Shown here: one piece after another, positions 54,509 through 64,000 of the stretch
Position numbering within the stretch: the stretch's first letter is position 1
Layout: each line of letters begins with the position of its first letter
Source of the DNA: Cellulophaga fucicola
GTDB lineage: Bacteria; Bacteroidota; Bacteroidia; Flavobacteriales; Flavobacteriaceae
Assembly (NCBI RefSeq): GCF_900119145.1
Contig: NZ_FPIY01000001.1
Coordinates: 1,337,498 to 1,401,497 of the forward strand
DNA length: 64,000 bases
Direction: 5' to 3'
Notes under the pieces: model-generated
The model's database searches: none
The model's input: the letters and a program-made list of their open reading frames with translations, nothing else
Told to the model about the DNA's origin: nothing
Program-made: the position numbers and the translations under genes

Positions 54509-54546
54509 ACAAAACATTAATACCCTAAATTATTAAAGAACTTACA

Positions 54547-55233
54547 ATGAAAATAGTAATACTTGCTGCTGGTATAGGATCTAGATTGGGAAACCCTTTT
54601 CCTAAGCCACTTACTAAACTAAATAATGGCAAAAGTATAATGCAAATGCAGATAGAGAATTTGTCTAAAGTTTTTAATATTAATGACCTTAGTGTTGTTG
54701 TTGGTTTTAAAAAAGATTTAATTATGGAAAGGTTTCCTGAATTAAACTATATCTATAATCCTTTTTTTGACTGCACAAACACATCAAAAAGTTTATTAAG
54801 AGCATTACTAAAAAATACAGATCAATCTGTACTATGGTTAAATGGTGATGTTGTTTTTGATGAAAATCTTTTAAATACTTTATTGCCTATAATAAAAACA
54901 GACAATTCTTTTGTTGCTGTTAATACTAGTAGTGTTGCTGATGAAGAAATAAAATATACATTAAAAGATAATTTTATCTTTGAGCTATCTAAGTCTGTAA
55001 AAAATGGTCTTGGTGAAGCTGTAGGCATAAATTATATTGCGAAAAAAGATATCAAATCTTTTATTAAAAGATTAGAAGAATGTGATGATAATGATTATTT
55101 TGAAAAAGGCCTTGAATTAGCAATAGAAAATGATAATATAGCATTATCTGCTGTTGATATTTCTGAGCACAACTGTATGGAGGTAGATTTTAAAGAAGAT
55201 TTAGTAAATGCCAACAATTTATTTTATAAATGA
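54547..55233 (+). CDS. Sugar/choline-type nucleotidyltransferase (LicC-like)
   Basis: 228 residues. VILAAGIGSRLGNPFPKPLTKL is the nucleotidyltransferase signature, and WLNGDVVFDENLL holds the metal Asp. The short length and sequence SIMQMQIENL point to the phosphocholine cytidylyltransferase/CDP-alcohol branch rather than hexose-1-phosphate enzymes, but the substrate is not certain. The stop overlaps the ATG of the phosphotransferase-GT2 fusion by four bases, so the two are coupled and likely make and use one CDP-linked donor. Confidence 0.85.
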   Translation: MKIVILAAGIGSRLGNPFPKPLTKLNNGKSIMQMQIENLSKVFNINDLSVVVGFKKDLIMERFPELNYIYNPFFDCTNTSKSLLRALLKNTDQSVLWLNGDVVFDENLLNTLLPIIKTDNSFVAVNTSSVADEEIKYTLKDNFIFELSKSVKNGLGEAVGINYIAKKDIKSFIKRLEECDDNDYFEKGLELAIENDNIALSAVDISEHNCMEVDFKEDLVNANNLFYK

Positions 55234-57056
55234 AAGTAATTTTATTTTGTCAAAATGCTTATTCCTTTGGAATTTTAAATCCTATTAAGAATTTATTAAT
55301 TGAAAAAGGAGATGATTTTTTATGGTACATTGACTCTAAACTTACCCAAAAATTCCCTTATAAAACAGATAATTACACCACTAGAATAGTAGATTTACAA
55401 CTTTACAAAAGCGATATTATATTTTCACCAGGAAATGAAGTTCCTTATTATGTACAAGGAGTTAAAGTACAAATATTTCATGGCTTGGCAGGAGAAAAAA
55501 AAGGTCACTTTAAAATAAGACATTATTTTGATTTGTACTTAACCCAAGGACCGTATTTTACAAAAAAATTTTTAGAGTTTAAGCGTAAATATAAAAACTT
55601 TGAAGTTGTAGAAACTGGGTGGCCTAAATTAGATATCTACTATTCTGAAAAAAATAAATATGGTACAGAAAAAAGCGAATTATTAAAAAGCTACAACGCT
55701 AAAAAAATAATTCTTTATGCACCTACTTTTTCACCTAGTCTTACTTCTGCTCCTTTTTTGGTAAATGAAATTAAATCGATAGCTAAAAATACTAATTATT
55801 TAATACTTATTAAATTTCATGATTTAATGAGTAAAGACTTAATAAACATATACAAGGTTATTTCAAAAGAAAATGCGAACGTTATTTTTGTAGAAGATAA
55901 TAATATTATAAAGTATTTACTTTTAGCTGATTTAATGGTAAGTGATACTTCTTCTGTTATTTATGAGTTTTTATTATTAAATAAACCAGTTATAACCTAT
56001 AAAAACATAAATAAAACTATATACTGGGATAATTCTACGAATTACAATAACCTACAAGAAAAAATAATTACTAATCTTGAAAATGATCCTTTTTCTAGTC
56101 AAAGAGAATATATTCAAAATGAATACCACCCATACTCAGATGGTAAATCTGCAGAGCGTATGATCAATGCCGCTAAAAATTTTATTCATAAAAACGGTGT
56201 CCCTGCCAAGCGTAAGCTTCCTATTGACAGAGCTCTTAAAATTAATTCCATCTTTGAAAAACCTATAAAAAACACCTATAAAGGTAGTAAATCTGAAAAA
56301 TTAAGCGCTCTATTAATTACATATAATGAAATTAGAAATATAGACGCTGTAATTGAAAATTTAAAGTTTGCTGATGAAATTATAATTGTAGACTCATATA
56401 GTACCGACGGAACAGTTGAAGCTATAAAAAAACATCCAAAAGTTTCTTTAATTCAAAGGGCATTTAAAAATTATTCAGACCAAAAAGCATATGCCCTTAG
56501 TTTAGCTCAAAATAAATGGGTGTTATTTATTGATGCTGATGAAAGGATTCCTGATGATTTACAACAAGAAATTTTAAAAACTATAAACAATAAAAACACA
56601 GATGTTTCTGCCTTTTTTGTTTACAGAACATTTATGTTTAACAATAAAATATTACGCTTTTGCGGTTGGCAAAACGATAAAAACTACAGGCTATTTAACA
56701 AAGAAAAGGTTGCTTTTTCTACTAAAAGAATTGTTCATGAAACCTTGGAGATTAACGGAAAGTCCTCCATCCTCAAAAATAAATTAATTCACTATGCTTA
56801 TTTTGATTACAACATATATAAACAAAAAAGAGTTAAATATGAACAATTAAAAGCTCAAGAAGATTTTGTTAAAAATAAAAAAGCTACACCTTATCATCTC
56901 TACATAAAGCCTATAGGCAAGTTCTTAGAGCATTATATTGTTAAATTAGGCATTTTAGATGGCAAAAAAGGAATTATAATAAGTTATCTCTATGCTAACG
57001 CAACAAAAGAAAGGTATAAAAAACTACAACAATTACATAATGGCAAACAAGACTAA
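55230..57056 (+). CDS. Fusion of CDP-glycerol glycerophosphotransferase-like and GT2 domains
   Basis: 608 residues in one open frame. Residues about 1-335 match the CDP-glycerol:poly(glycerophosphate) glycerophosphotransferase family of teichoic-acid synthesis: IFHGLAGEKKGHF, VETGWPKLDIYY, IILYAPTF and LMVSDTSSVIYEFLLLNKPV. Residues about 348-608 are a GT2 domain of the WaaE/KdtX type: LSALLITYNEIRNIDAVIEN, DSYSTDGT, LFIDADERIPDD and FCGWQNDKNYRLF. There is no transmembrane segment. It overlaps the cytidylyltransferase by four bases and the tsaC start by 17. The product would be a glycan with phosphodiester-linked polyol (inference). Confidence 0.85.
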   Translation: MKVILFCQNAYSFGILNPIKNLLIEKGDDFLWYIDSKLTQKFPYKTDNYTTRIVDLQLYKSDIIFSPGNEVPYYVQGVKVQIFHGLAGEKKGHFKIRHYFDLYLTQGPYFTKKFLEFKRKYKNFEVVETGWPKLDIYYSEKNKYGTEKSELLKSYNAKKIILYAPTFSPSLTSAPFLVNEIKSIAKNTNYLILIKFHDLMSKDLINIYKVISKENANVIFVEDNNIIKYLLLADLMVSDTSSVIYEFLLLNKPVITYKNINKTIYWDNSTNYNNLQEKIITNLENDPFSSQREYIQNEYHPYSDGKSAERMINAAKNFIHKNGVPAKRKLPIDRALKINSIFEKPIKNTYKGSKSEKLSALLITYNEIRNIDAVIENLKFADEIIIVDSYSTDGTVEAIKKHPKVSLIQRAFKNYSDQKAYALSLAQNKWVLFIDADERIPDDLQQEILKTINNKNTDVSAFFVYRTFMFNNKILRFCGWQNDKNYRLFNKEKVAFSTKRIVHETLEINGKSSILKNKLIHYAYFDYNIYKQKRVKYEQLKAQEDFVKNKKATPYHLYIKPIGKFLEHYIVKLGILDGKKGIIISYLYANATKERYKKLQQLHNGKQD

Positions 57057-57630
57057 AACAGACAATAATTTCACAGAAGAGATTAATAAATGCGTTACTG
57101 TTTTACAAGAAGGTGGCATCATCATTTACCCTACAGATACTGTTTGGGGTATTGGTTGCGATGCTACTAATGAAGATGCTGTAAATAAAATATATCAGCT
57201 AAAAAAAAGAGCTAATACAAAAACAATGATCTGTCTTGTCTCTAATGATTTTATGCTAGAAAGACACGTAGAAAAAGTACCAGAAGTTGCTTTTGATATT
57301 ATAGACATAGCAGACAAGCCAACAACTATTGTATATGACAATCCTAAAGGTGTTGCTAAAAACTTAGTTGCAGAAGATAATAGTTTGGCTATAAGAGTGG
57401 CTACAGATAAGTTTTGTCAGTACTTAATTCAGAAGTTTAAAAAGCCAATTGTATCTACTTCTGCAAACCTAGCTGGTGAACCTACCGCAAAAAGTTTTAA
57501 AGAAATAAGTAAAGAGATTTTAAAAGGTGTAGACTATGCCGTAAATTTGCAGCGTAACGAACAAAAGGACACCCCGTCATCTATTATAAAACTCGGTAAT
57601 GATGGCACAGTAAAGGTGATTCGCAAATAA
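57040..57630 (+). CDS. L-threonylcarbamoyladenylate synthase (TsaC/Sua5 family)
   Basis: 196 residues from ATG 57040; a longer frame from 56992 would add 16 residues read from inside the upstream gene and is less likely. YrdC-type domain: [33 protein letters not shown] and [15 protein letters not shown] are the conserved runs. It makes threonylcarbamoyl-AMP for the t6A37 modification of tRNA. It overlaps the glycan fusion gene by 17 bases, and the CCA transferase follows two bases later, so tRNA genes are tied to this transcript. Confidence 0.93.
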   Translation: MANKTKTDNNFTEEINKCVTVLQEGGIIIYPTDTVWGIGCDATNEDAVNKIYQLKKRANTKTMICLVSNDFMLERHVEKVPEVAFDIIDIADKPTTIVYDNPKGVAKNLVAEDNSLAIRVATDKFCQYLIQKFKKPIVSTSANLAGEPTAKSFKEISKEILKGVDYAVNLQRNEQKDTPSSIIKLGNDGTVKVIRK

Positions 57631-57632
57631 GA

Positions 57633-59048
57633 ATGACGCAACAGAACTACAAAGACGCAATAAAAGACCCTATTTTTTTAACAATCACAGAAGCTGCAGC
57701 AGAATTAAATGTTGCTTGTTATGTTATTGGAGGCTTTGTGCGTGATTTTTTATTAAAAAGAGGCACTCCTAAAGATATAGATATTGTTGCTGTTGGTAGT
57801 GGTATAGAATTAGCACAAAAAGTTGCTTCTAAGCTACCTAAAAAACCAAAAGTTTCAGTTTTTAAAAACTTTGGTACTGCTATGCTTAAATATGGAGATC
57901 TAGAGTTAGAGTTTGTTGGTGCTCGTAAAGAAAGTTACCATAGAGACAGTAGAAACCCTATTGTAGAGAACGGCACATTAGAAGATGACCAAAACAGAAG
58001 AGATTTTACCATTAACGCAATGGCGATTTCTTTAAACAAAGAAAATTACGGCGATCTAATAGATCCTTTTAATGGTATTGCAGACCTAGAAAGTAAAACA
58101 ATAAAAACTCCGTTAGAGCCAGGAATAACTTATTCTGACGATCCCTTAAGGATGATGAGAGCTATACGCTTTGCGACTCAACTTCAGTTTAAAATTGAGG
58201 ATAATTCTTTTGCTTCTATCTTAAACAATAAAGAGAGAATTAAAATAATTTCTAAAGAAAGAATTGTAGACGAAATAAATAAAATTATGTCTAGTGAAAA
58301 ACCATCTATAGGTTTTGCCTTGCTACACAAATCAGAATTACTACCTTTTATTTTACCTGAATTAAGTGCTTTACAAGGCATTGAAGAAGTTGAAGGTCAT
58401 AAACACAAAGATAATTTTTGGCACACTTTAGAAGTTGTAGATAATATATCTGTACATACAGAAAACTTATGGCTTCGTTGGGCTGCTCTTTTACATGATA
58501 TTGGTAAGGCTCCAACTAAAAAATTTCATAAAAAAATTGGATGGACATTCCGTGGACATGAGTTTGTAGGATCTAAAATGGTTTACAAATTGTTTAAACG
58601 ATTGCGTATGCCACTAAATGACAAAATGAAATATGTACAAAAAATGGTTTTAATGAGTTCTAGACCCATTGTACTTTCTGAAGATTTTGTTACAGATTCT
58701 GCCGTACGCCGTTTGGTTTTTGATGCTGGTGAAAACATAGAAGATTTAATGACTTTGTGTGAGGCCGACATTACTACAAAGAACACAAAAAAACAACGTA
58801 AGTACCAGAATAACTTTAAGTTAGTAAGACAAAAAATAGTTGAAGTAGAAGAAAGAGATCATGTACGTAATTTTCAACCTCCAATTACTGGAGAGCAAAT
58901 TATGCAAACATTTAATTTAAAGCCTTCTAAAGAAATAGGCATATTAAAAGATGCTATAAAAGAAGCCATTTTAGAAGGCACTATACCTAATGAGTATGAT
59001 GCCGCATATAACTTTATGCTTCAAAAAGGAAAAGAACTAGGATTATAA
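57633..59048 (+). CDS. CCA tRNA nucleotidyltransferase
   Basis: 471 residues. Nucleotidyltransferase head [20 protein letters not shown] with the metal Asps, [11 protein letters not shown] and the RRAP-like [14 protein letters not shown], then the RNA-binding region and an HD domain ([16 protein letters not shown], about 285-300). It adds or repairs the CCA 3' end of tRNA; the HD part is a phosphohydrolase as in bacterial class II enzymes. It sits two bases after the tsaC-type gene. Confidence 0.93.
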   Translation: MTQQNYKDAIKDPIFLTITEAAAELNVACYVIGGFVRDFLLKRGTPKDIDIVAVGSGIELAQKVASKLPKKPKVSVFKNFGTAMLKYGDLELEFVGARKESYHRDSRNPIVENGTLEDDQNRRDFTINAMAISLNKENYGDLIDPFNGIADLESKTIKTPLEPGITYSDDPLRMMRAIRFATQLQFKIEDNSFASILNNKERIKIISKERIVDEINKIMSSEKPSIGFALLHKSELLPFILPELSALQGIEEVEGHKHKDNFWHTLEVVDNISVHTENLWLRWAALLHDIGKAPTKKFHKKIGWTFRGHEFVGSKMVYKLFKRLRMPLNDKMKYVQKMVLMSSRPIVLSEDFVTDSAVRRLVFDAGENIEDLMTLCEADITTKNTKKQRKYQNNFKLVRQKIVEVEERDHVRNFQPPITGEQIMQTFNLKPSKEIGILKDAIKEAILEGTIPNEYDAAYNFMLQKGKELGL

Positions 59049-59279
59049 CACATCACAATTACCTCTTTACCAACAAATACAACACCTTACATTGTTCATA
59101 AAAACATAAACAATATATTTTCTGCTATCCCCAAATACAATTTATTTACCATTCACCGATACTTTTAGTTAATTATACGAAATATTATTACTTGATATAC
59201 ATCATAAGTATATTTAGTTTTTTTTATAATAATAATTTTCACTTTTTATAAAATTTAACACTAACCATTAATATTAATC

Positions 59280-62200
59280 ATGAAAAAAAATAAATATTTT
59301 TTTACATTTATTTACACTTATCTTTTAAAAAAATACTTAAAACGTATTTTTATTTTTATTTTTATTTTAGCTTCTAATAATATAATAAAAGCTCAAGATT
59401 GTCCGACTTTACCTTTTACAAATAATTCAGAAATTCTTATTGAAGGTTACCATAGTACAATGGTACGTACTGAAACAGGTTATGTAATATGGGGAGATAA
59501 TGCATTAGCAAACGGTGCTACTACTGGTGATCCGCAAGAAATAACACCTGCCAACGGATATAATTATGGAGGTACTACACTGCTAGGTACAATAGGTGAC
59601 GACTCTCAAGGTGGAGCAAACCCACAAAACTTCTTATTGACAACTGCTGGTATGTATGTATGGGGCCAAGAAAATGCAGTTGTAGATGGCACACTTACTT
59701 CTAGTGAAGCTTTTCAGCTGTTAACTGTAACTGCACCCACAGGAAACCCTATTACGGGAATGCCAATAGGTATTAATCCAACAGATATAAAGTATATGTC
59801 TGCCTCTAAAGGCGTCATTGTTTTACTTACAAACAGTGGTGATGTTTATGTTATGGCAGATGATGATTTTGAATTGTTTGGTGATGGTGCTACGGCTTTA
59901 GATACAAATTGGCATAAAGCCAGTGTTTCTAACATATCAAATATTAAAGTAACTGAGAAAGCCATATTTGCTATGAATTCTTCAGGAGATTATTTTACTT
60001 GGGGAAATGTAACTGCTTTAGGAGATGGTACTGGGTTTACTTCTAGAAATGTTCCTACACAAATGATGGCTCCTTTTACTGGACAAGCATATTCATTAGC
60101 GGTAACGGCAAGTGGTGACGGAGGTGATACAATGTCTTATTACGCACTTAACCCCAACGATAATAAAATATACACTTTTGGAGAAAACAAAAATGGACAA
60201 CTTGGTATAGGTAATACTACAGATCAACTGTCTTGGGTAATTGTTCAAAATGCAGATAATACTGGTGATCTTGAAAACGTAAACTTTTTAAGTGCTGCAG
60301 ATAATAGCCCAGGACACCCCGCTGCTGGTGCCATTACTAGTGATGGTACACCATATTTTTGGGGTGATAATAGTACAAGTATGCTTACAGGTACTGGGAC
60401 GCAGTATAATAGTCCAAGGGTTCCAGACGGTTTTATTCAAGGAACTGAATTCGCCAGTTATATAGGTATTTCTGGACATTATATATTAGTTAAAAAATTC
60501 GGACAAGATAAACCTTGCTTTGGTGGCCATAAGGCAGAAGGAAATGTAGGTGACGGAGACACAGCAAGTAGTGTTTATAATTCTCTAGATTGTGATGTGT
60601 TTCCTGTTTTAGATTATTGTTTTAGTTCTACTATTGATAGTGATTTAGTTACTACAAAAACAGTAGATAATAGTACTCCATTAAAAAATGAGGTTATTAC
60701 ATTTAATCTAAATGTAATAAATAATGGACCTGAGGATGTAACTAATGTAGAAGTTACCGATCTTTTACCTACTGGGTTAACATTCATCAATTCACTAAAC
60801 CCTACAGGAGGAACAATAAACACTTATGATAACAACACTGGTCTTTGGGTAATTGGCGATCTTACAGATGGATCTTCTGCCAGTATACAAATTAGAGTTT
60901 CTGTAAATAATGATACAGAAGGTACTTCAATCACAAATACAATTAGCGGTCCCGCTGTTGCAGATAATTTAGCAGATCCAATTACAAATACAGATGATTT
61001 ATCTGAAACTATTACAGTACAATATGATACTGACAATGATGGTATTGGAAATCTAGATGATATTGATGACGACAATGATGGAATATTAGATACAGATGAA
61101 ACTGGTGACACAGATAACGATGGTATACCTGATAGTTTAGATTTAGATTCTGATAATGATGGTATTACAGATATTATAGAAGCTGGTGGTGTAGATTTAG
61201 ATGCTGATGGTCGTATAGACTACCCAGTTTCAGGGGACCCAACCTCAATGATTGATACAAATAATGATGGACTTGCAGATGAAATAGCAACGACTCCATT
61301 ACCTGATGAAGATTCAGATAATGACGGTGTTAAGGATAGAATAGATTTAGATTCTGATAATGATGGTATACCAGATATTACAGAAGCCGGTGGTATAGAC
61401 ACAAACGGTGACGGTATTATTGACTACCCAACTCCGGGCGACCCAACTTCTATGAATGATATTGATGATGACGGACTTGCAGATGAAATAGCAACGACTC
61501 CATTACTAGATGAAGATTCTGATAATGATGGTATTGAAGATAGATTAGATTTAGATTCTGATAACGATGGTATACCAGATATTACAGAAGCTGGTGGTAC
61601 AGACTCAAACAGTGACGGTATTATAGATACTTTTGCAACGGATACAGATAATGACGGCCTTGCAGATAGTGTAGACCCAGTTGGTCCTACTACTCCAGGT
61701 ACACCTATTCCAAATCCAGATACAGATAATGATGGATTGGATGATAGAATAGATTTAGATTCTGAAAATGATGGTGTTCCAGATGTTATTGAAGCTGGTG
61801 GTGAAGATCTAGATAACGATGGTAGAATTGGTACAGGTAATATAACTGATGATGATGGCGACGGACTTTCAGATATTGTAGATACAGATAATAACACCAC
61901 TCTTGGCACTCCTAATGATGGCACAGGAACTGCACTTCCTGTAAATGATTTTGATAATGATACTATTCCTAACTATTTAGATGTAGATTCAGATAATGAT
62001 GGTATTACAGATACAACTGAAGCTGGCGGCACTGATGTTAATGGTGATGGTATAGTAGATGGCTTTGATGATACAACCACAACGGATGGGTGGAATGATG
62101 CTACAGCAGCTTCGTCACTACCTTTAACAAATACAGACAGTACAGGCGGACCTAATTATTTAGATATTGATGCTGATGATGATGGTATTCCAGATAACGT

Positions 62201-64000
62201 CGAAGCACAATTAACAGCTAGTTATACTGCTCCTGCAGATGCTGAAGCTACTAACGGATTAGATACAAACTACCCTGTTGGTTTAACTCCTGTAGATACG
62301 GATAATGATTTAATTCCAGATTATTTAGATGATGATTCTGATAACGATGGTATTTCAGATATGTTAGAAGCTGGACAAGGAACTCTTGTAGATCCTTTGG
62401 CAGATACTGATAATGACGGATTGAACGATGCTTATGATGATACTTCTGGTAATGATGTAAACAATGATTTGGATACAGGAGCAATAGCAACGGATAACGA
62501 AGATGATGCTGATGTAGCTGAAGTTGATTTTAGATCGGTATTGGATTTTGATGATGATGGTATCCCTGATACAGCAGACCTTGATGACGATAACGATGGC
62601 ATCTCAGATATAGATGAGTCTAACGGAATAGACCCTAGTGCCGATGATGATAACGATGGTGTTCCAAACCATTCTGATGATGATCCAAACGATCCATTGG
62701 TTGGTGATGTAAACGGAACAACGGAACCAGCGTTCGATTTTGACGGTGACGGTATCCCTAATCACTTTGATTTAGATGGAGACAATGATGGTATTTTTGA
62801 TGTATATGAAGCTGGTAATGATGCTTTAGATACGAGCAATGATGGTGTAATCGATAATAACGATACTAATTTTGAAGATACTGATAATAACGGTCAAGCT
62901 GATAGCTCAGAAGGTACAACACCTTTGAATACAGATACTACAGGAAATGCAGATTTCTTAGATATCGATGCAGATGACGATGGCATTCCAGATAACGTGG
63001 AAGCACAACCAACAACTGGTTATGTAGCTCCTGCAGATACTTTTAGTCCAAATGGTGTAGATACAAACTACCCTAACGGATTAAGACCTGAGGATACCGA
63101 TACGGATTTAACTCCTGATTATTTGGATGATGATTCTGATAACGATGGTATTAATGATGTTCTTGAAGCTGGCCAAGGTACTATTATAGATCCTTTAGCA
63201 GATGCTGATAATGACGGATTAAACGATGCCTTTGATGATACACCGGGTAATGATGTAAACAATGATTTGGATACAGGAGCAATAGCAACGGATAATGAAG
63301 ATGATACTAGTACTATTGAAGTTGACTTTAGAGAAGTTGCTGATATTGATGGTGATGGAGTACTTGATATACAAGAAGAATTAGATGGCACAGATAAAAA
63401 TGACCCTTGTGATTATGTAGTTGAAAGTGTTACAATCCCTGTTTCTGGAGATTATTTAACTGTAGATTGTGATGGTGATGGCATATTAAACGGACAAGAA
63501 GTAACAGATGGTACAGATCCTTTAGACGATTGTGATTCTATTGGTGGTACACCACTTGATACTAGTGATTGTGATAATGATGGATTAACCAATGCTGAAG
63601 AAGCTGCACTTGGTACTGATCCTAATAATCCTGATTCTGATAATGACGGACTTTTAGATGGTGAAGAAGTAACTTTAAGTACAGATCCTAACAACCCTGA
63701 TACAGATGGGGATACTATTCTTGACGGACAAGAGGTAACTGATAATACCAATCCGCTTGATGATTGTGAGTCTAACGGTGGTACACCACTTGATACTAGT
63801 GATTGTGATATGGATGGGTTAACTAATGCTCAAGAAGCGACTCTAGGTACAGATCCTTTTAACCCAGATTCAGATGGTGATTTAATTCTTGATGGTAAAG
63901 AAGTAGATGATGAAACTGATCCTCTTGATCCTTGTGATAATATTGGTGGTACGCCTCCAGCTGGATCTGCCTGTGATATCTCTATTTACAACGACCTTGT
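59280..64000 (+). CDS. Giant secreted calcium-ladder protein with RCC1-like and DUF11 domains (partial, open at the right edge)
   Basis: At least 1573 residues, no stop before the end. Order: a long signal peptide (about 1-42, ending IIKAQ); RCC1-like repeats (about 50-420; [52 protein letters not shown]); a DUF11 domain (about 450-575; [19 protein letters not shown]); then from about 580 onward an Asp-rich ladder of DxDxDG(I/L)xD calcium-binding (thrombospondin type 3) repeats, including IEAGG blocks, with paired Cys near the end ([18 protein letters not shown]). Proteins of this build use type IX secretion and often have a gliding-motility-associated C-terminal domain, which would lie beyond the window. 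Confidence 0.88.
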   Translation, partial: MKKNKYFFTFIYTYLLKKYLKRIFIFIFILASNNIIKAQDCPTLPFTNNSEILIEGYHSTMVRTETGYVIWGDNALANGATTGDPQEITPANGYNYGGTTLLGTIGDDSQGGANPQNFLLTTAGMYVWGQENAVVDGTLTSSEAFQLLTVTAPTGNPITGMPIGINPTDIKYMSASKGVIVLLTNSGDVYVMADDDFELFGDGATALDTNWHKASVSNISNIKVTEKAIFAMNSSGDYFTWGNVTALGDGTGFTSRNVPTQMMAPFTGQAYSLAVTASGDGGDTMSYYALNPNDNKIYTFGENKNGQLGIGNTTDQLSWVIVQNADNTGDLENVNFLSAADNSPGHPAAGAITSDGTPYFWGDNSTSMLTGTGTQYNSPRVPDGFIQGTEFASYIGISGHYILVKKFGQDKPCFGGHKAEGNVGDGDTASSVYNSLDCDVFPVLDYCFSSTIDSDLVTTKTVDNSTPLKNEVITFNLNVINNGPEDVTNVEVTDLLPTGLTFINSLNPTGGTINTYDNNTGLWVIGDLTDGSSASIQIRVSVNNDTEGTSITNTISGPAVADNLADPITNTDDLSETITVQYDTDNDGIGNLDDIDDDNDGILDTDETGDTDNDGIPDSLDLDSDNDGITDIIEAGGVDLDADGRIDYPVSGDPTSMIDTNNDGLADEIATTPLPDEDSDNDGVKDRIDLDSDNDGIPDITEAGGIDTNGDGIIDYPTPGDPTSMNDIDDDGLADEIATTPLLDEDSDNDGIEDRLDLDSDNDGIPDITEAGGTDSNSDGIIDTFATDTDNDGLADSVDPVGPTTPGTPIPNPDTDNDGLDDRIDLDSENDGVPDVIEAGGEDLDNDGRIGTGNITDDDGDGLSDIVDTDNNTTLGTPNDGTGTALPVNDFDNDTIPNYLDVDSDNDGITDTTEAGGTDVNGDGIVDGFDDTTTTDGWNDATAASSLPLTNTDSTGGPNYLDIDADDDGIPDNVEAQLTASYTAPADAEATNGLDTNYPVGLTPVDTDNDLIPDYLDDDSDNDGISDMLEAGQGTLVDPLADTDNDGLNDAYDDTSGNDVNNDLDTGAIATDNEDDADVAEVDFRSVLDFDDDGIPDTADLDDDNDGISDIDESNGIDPSADDDNDGVPNHSDDDPNDPLVGDVNGTTEPAFDFDGDGIPNHFDLDGDNDGIFDVYEAGNDALDTSNDGVIDNNDTNFEDTDNNGQADSSEGTTPLNTDTTGNADFLDIDADDDGIPDNVEAQPTTGYVAPADTFSPNGVDTNYPNGLRPEDTDTDLTPDYLDDDSDNDGINDVLEAGQGTIIDPLADADNDGLNDAFDDTPGNDVNNDLDTGAIATDNEDDTSTIEVDFREVADIDGDGVLDIQEELDGTDKNDPCDYVVESVTIPVSGDYLTVDCDGDGILNGQEVTDGTDPLDDCDSIGGTPLDTSDCDNDGLTNAEEAALGTDPNNPDSDNDGLLDGEEVTLSTDPNNPDTDGDTILDGQEVTDNTNPLDDCESNGGTPLDTSDCDMDGLTNAQEATLGTDPFNPDSDGDLILDGKEVDDETDPLDPCDNIGGTPPAGSACDISIYNDL
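61140..61979 (+). repeat. Tandem 204-base modules in the calcium-ladder gene
   Basis: The stretch beginning GATTTAGATTCTG recurs at exactly 61140, 61344, 61548 and 61752, a period of 204 bases (68 residues); the fourth unit is 228 bases long. Each unit encodes one [17 protein letters not shown] block followed by shorter ladder repeats. They are in-frame coding repeats, not a CRISPR array. Confidence 0.85.
62157..62534 (+). repeat. Spaced duplication, left copy
   Basis: About 378 bases that recur at 62955-63332 with a constant offset of 798 bases and no net insertion or deletion. Both encode [16 protein letters not shown] text ([26 protein letters not shown]) and the same 40-base stretch that includes GATTTGGATACAGGAGCAAT. 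Confidence 0.8.
62955..63332 (+). repeat. Spaced duplication, right copy
   Basis: Second copy of the 378-base module, 798 bases (266 residues) downstream of the first; the 420 bases between the copies are not repeated. This suggests an unequal exchange within the ladder. Confidence 0.8.

Noticed and set aside
56602..56787. Plus-strand ORF of 61 codons inside the glycan fusion gene
   Set aside because: It lies in another frame entirely within the GT2 domain, whose motifs are clear.
55230..57056. The phosphotransferase-GT2 protein as two genes joined by a sequencing frameshift
   Set aside because: The frame is continuous, the linker is a plausible low-complexity hinge (about residues 330-348) and no stop or start sits at the joint.
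61140..61979. Regular 204-base repeats as a possible CRISPR or satellite array
   Set aside because: Period is in frame, units encode the same ladder residues and there are no short palindromic repeats with unique spacers.
60824..63751. Several long minus-strand ORFs (Ser/Pro/Ile-rich, up to 166 codons) opposite the calcium-ladder gene
   Set aside because: They are antisense shadows: GAT/GAC/AAT-rich ladder codons read backwards as ATC/GTC/ATT without stops. Composition has no protein character and the plus strand has one continuous frame.

Overview
The window is one contiguous piece of a chromosome from a member of the family Flavobacteriaceae (Bacteroidota). The evidence is the AT-rich sequence, the lineage-typical gene content (DUF5606, CCC-motif membrane proteins, VF530, DUF2911, a SecA of about 1120 residues, a carboxypeptidase-regulatory-like TonB-dependent receptor, RNase Y with 6S RNA), promoters of the TTG/TAnnTTTG type, the near absence of Shine-Dalgarno motifs, and a giant calcium-ladder surface protein typical of type IX secretion users. 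I see no phage, IS element, CRISPR array, rRNA or tRNA. The genus cannot be fixed from the sequence alone.

Layout. 0-5 kb: an acyl-CoA carboxylase (carrier protein plus the start of the biotin carboxylase), a PgpH-type 7TM-HD phosphohydrolase, a thiolase and an NlpC/P60 protein that has lost its catalytic Cys. 5-7.5 kb: RNase Y, 6S RNA, ZapA and a coiled-coil partner. 7.5-18 kb: an M23 peptidase with a TonB receptor, cysteine desulfurase, an Smr protein, two CCC-motif membrane proteins and RecQ. 18-25.7 kb: KdsD, TatC, LptB and PssA (envelope biogenesis), a DUF4105 membrane protein, an ABC-F ATPase and a reduced methyltransferase-like protein. 25.7-30.4 kb: a tiny membrane protein, cob(I)alamin adenosyltransferase, DUF2795 and SecA behind a structured leader. 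30.4-32.3 kb: four paralogous small secreted basic proteins plus one 39-residue ORF. 32.4-44.3 kb: cytosolic M23 protein, MsrA, an ECF sigma/anti-sigma/DUF4097 cassette, MeaB, a glycosyltransferase, PAP2, MATE, MazG, VF530 and an RhlE-type helicase. 44.5-51.7 kb: SGNH hydrolase and GH20 hexosaminidase, a LURP-like protein, a soluble histidine kinase with receiver, Def, RuvX and DapD. 51.8-57.1 kb: a small surface-glycan gene group including a CDP-glycerol-type phosphotransferase fused to a GT2 domain. 57-59 kb: tRNA maturation genes (TsaC-type and CCA transferase). 59.3-64 kb: a secreted protein of more than 1573 residues that runs off the end.

How the genes work together. Most are housekeeping or envelope genes. 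Three propionate/methylmalonyl-CoA functions (biotin-dependent acyl-CoA carboxylase, PduO-type adenosyltransferase, MeaB) are scattered over 37 kb; the mutase itself is not in the window. KdsD, LptB, TatC, SecA and PssA build the envelope. The 51.8-57.1 kb genes probably decorate it with a phosphodiester-linked sugar or polyol. The least explained parts are the tandem family of small secreted proteins with its shared upstream regions, and the glycerophosphotransferase-glycosyltransferase fusion.
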